From Planctomycetes bacterium GWF2_42_9 (GTDB lineage: Bacteria > Planctomycetota > Phycisphaerae > Sedimentisphaerales > UBA12454), in contig MHYA01000188.1 in assembly GCA_001825675.1 (NCBI GenBank), positions 20,854-54,993 of the forward strand: 34,140 nt of DNA, in the 5' to 3' direction. Positions 32,832-34,140 of the stretch are shown here, piece after piece; within the stretch, counting starts at the first letter, position 1, and each line of letters begins with the position of its first letter. The notes below the pieces were generated by a model, which was given only the letters and a program-made list of their open reading frames with translations, did not search any database and had not been told where the DNA came from. The translations under genes were made by a program, and so were the position numbers.

Positions 32832-34140
32832 TTAACGAGTATTCAATACTTTCGTTCTGACCGTTTTCACCTGCATCCATTCGCCCATAACCGCCGGCTC
32901 AACCTTTGTGCTGTACCAATTTTCATTGATTTTGACCCAGGCAGTATATTCTCCGCCGCCGGCCTTACACCAAAACCACGCTTTGCCTTGTTTGTCCGTT
33001 AATGAACCTAATGGGCCGGTTGGCTGGTTCGTAGGAATGAGCCAGACGATACTATTATAGACAGGATTATCATTTTCATCAATGACCTGAACGATTATTT
33101 CAGGACTAAACTTCGGCTGTAATTTCGGAACTTCCTTAAAATTGTCTTTCAATGCATCATAAGTCCTTAGATGCATTGTTCGAGGTGAATTGGTGTCCCA
33201 AAAATTATAGCTCGTTCTGCCATTTACATACGATTCAGGCTTAGTATCTGGCCCAGACTGTGCAGGCCAGTTTACAACAGGTGTCATTTGTCCAAATTTA
33301 ACATTGGGCCAAATTTCCATTAAAGGATGATATGTCATACATCCCTCAAAAGGCCATATACCGGGCAGTTCAATACTGCGCCAATACTGAATTCTCTGTG
33401 CTACTGTTTTTGTACCTGAATTAAGTCGCCTCCAAAACTTCTCTGTGGGATCTTTGCCTTCATTAATACTCGCTAAAGCCTCATTCTGATATGTCCAGGC
33501 AAAATCTCCCCCCAGGCTGATTTCGCCTTCACTGCAAGGTTTACCATATTTGTTCTTCCAGTCTTTAAATACATCCAACTCCACATAATGCCCGTCAACT
33601 ACCTGCAAACGCGGATCATCGGTCATACCTTTGTAGATCAAGCCATTAGTGCCTTGTAAGTGATCAACTCGTGTGGGATCGAATTTTTGAGCTTTTTCGC
33701 TCATTCTCAACATCGCAGAAACTATCTCTTTTTCGAGTTTTGTGGCCGGTTCTTTTGAACGAACGGTAAAGTTTTCATTTGACGTGCTCCACATCGCGAT
33801 AGATGGATGATTTTTCAAATAATCAAGCTGAACAAGCACCCAATCCATTACTTTATCTGCTTCGCTTTCAAGATAATTGCCTTGTTCATCCCAGCACCAT
33901 AATCTTTGTGTTAATATTTCAAATGATGCGGACGTTTTAAGAAGCATTCCCATCTCATCAGCAACATCTGCGAAACTCGGATAACTTGTTCCATCTGGAT
34001 ACCATCTTAGCATATTGATATTCGCCTGCTGAGTATAATCGGCGTAAAACCATCTTATATGTGCTCGGTGAGAAGGCATAAAAAGAGCAGGGTCTTTACT
34101 GGTTCCCTGGATCATAAAAGGCTTACCATTGAAATAAAAG
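32832..34140 (-). CDS. Glycoside hydrolase family 2-like protein, N-terminus cut by window edge
   Basis: The open frame runs past the last base of the window, and the residues before the first ATG (34115) read FYFNGKPFMIQG, the usual entry to a GH2 TIM barrel. The visible 435 or so residues include INMLRWYPDGTSYPSFADVA, WSTSNENF (acid/base Glu) and GKPCSEGEISLGGDFAW (likely nucleophile Glu). A C-terminal immunoglobulin-like or carboxypeptidase-regulatory-like domain follows (VQVIDENDNPVYNSIVWLIP and GGEYTAWVKINENW). GH2 enzymes release beta-linked galactose, mannose, glucuronate or similar residues. The missing N-terminus would show whether it is secreted. It is the first gene of the operon seen here, with more genes possible to the right. 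Confidence 0.87.
   Translation of the reverse strand, partial: FYFNGKPFMIQGTSKDPALFMPSHRAHIRWFYADYTQQANINMLRWYPDGTSYPSFADVADEMGMLLKTSASFEILTQRLWCWDEQGNYLESEADKVMDWVLVQLDYLKNHPSIAMWSTSNENFTVRSKEPATKLEKEIVSAMLRMSEKAQKFDPTRVDHLQGTNGLIYKGMTDDPRLQVVDGHYVELDVFKDWKNKYGKPCSEGEISLGGDFAWTYQNEALASINEGKDPTEKFWRRLNSGTKTVAQRIQYWRSIELPGIWPFEGCMTYHPLMEIWPNVKFGQMTPVVNWPAQSGPDTKPESYVNGRTSYNFWDTNSPRTMHLRTYDALKDNFKEVPKLQPKFSPEIIVQVIDENDNPVYNSIVWLIPTNQPTGPLGSLTDKQGKAWFWCKAGGGEYTAWVKINENWYSTKVEPAVMGEWMQVKTVRTKVLNTR

Overview
The window looks like a chromosome segment of a moderately AT-rich planctomycete, probably class Phycisphaerae and near Sedimentisphaerales. That assignment is an inference. It rests on the prepilin-type start with the [17 protein letters not shown] pattern, two PEP-CTERM proteins, a dockerin-like secreted protein, a lysine-rich N-terminus on RpoD, and a dense glycoside-catabolic operon with paired Gfo/Idh/MocA oxidoreductases. 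No rRNA, tRNA, CRISPR array or intact insertion sequence was seen.

Region 1 (1-3128, minus strand): a cobalamin riboswitch with its own promoter and intrinsic terminator precedes three tightly packed genes for exported proteins. These are a PEP-CTERM surface protein, a predicted beta-propeller with a dockerin-like tail, and a prepilin-like protein cut by the window edge. I read this as a vitamin B12-regulated cell-surface module, perhaps for B12 capture. Region 2 (3129-10030): a membrane-anchored coiled-coil protein, a zinc alcohol/formaldehyde-type dehydrogenase, a fumarylacetoacetase-fold enzyme with a probable leaderless mRNA, and the core pair rpoD and dnaG. Region 3 (10031-12141): a secreted GH76 glycosidase, then about 740 bases of intergenic repeat debris.

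Region 4 (12142-14491, minus strand) is the most notable. It is a compact AT-rich operon of adenosine deaminase, HAM1-like protein and SIR2-like protein, with 4-base start/stop overlaps. This matches the gene content of the reported Kongming anti-phage system (KomA-KomB-KomC), in which KomA makes a deoxyinosine nucleotide signal and KomB/KomC sense it and deplete NAD+. The HAM1 protein here has His in place of the usual catalytic Asp, as expected for a sensor. Repeat-rich intergenic DNA flanks the operon on both sides.

Region 5 (14903-16703, plus strand): a small unknown gene overlaps lexA by 242 bases. lexA starts at TTG behind a strong Shine-Dalgarno and ends in a strong terminator. A PEP-CTERM protein follows.

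Region 6 (16879-34140, minus strand): fourteen co-directional genes with gaps of 0-67 bases and one overlap. In transcription order they are GH2 (cut by the edge), Gfo/Idh/MocA, a six-hairpin (GH65/GH95-like) glycosidase, an unknown protein, Gfo/Idh/MocA, an esterase, a sugar isomerase/epimerase-like TIM barrel, an MDR dehydrogenase lacking zinc ligands, GH57, a sodium:solute symporter, GH4, a PIG-L deacetylase, an SGNH lipoprotein and a DegT-type aminotransferase. Together they suggest uptake, deacylation, deglycosylation and redox processing of a decorated, possibly amino-sugar-containing glycoside. The substrate cannot be read from the sequence.
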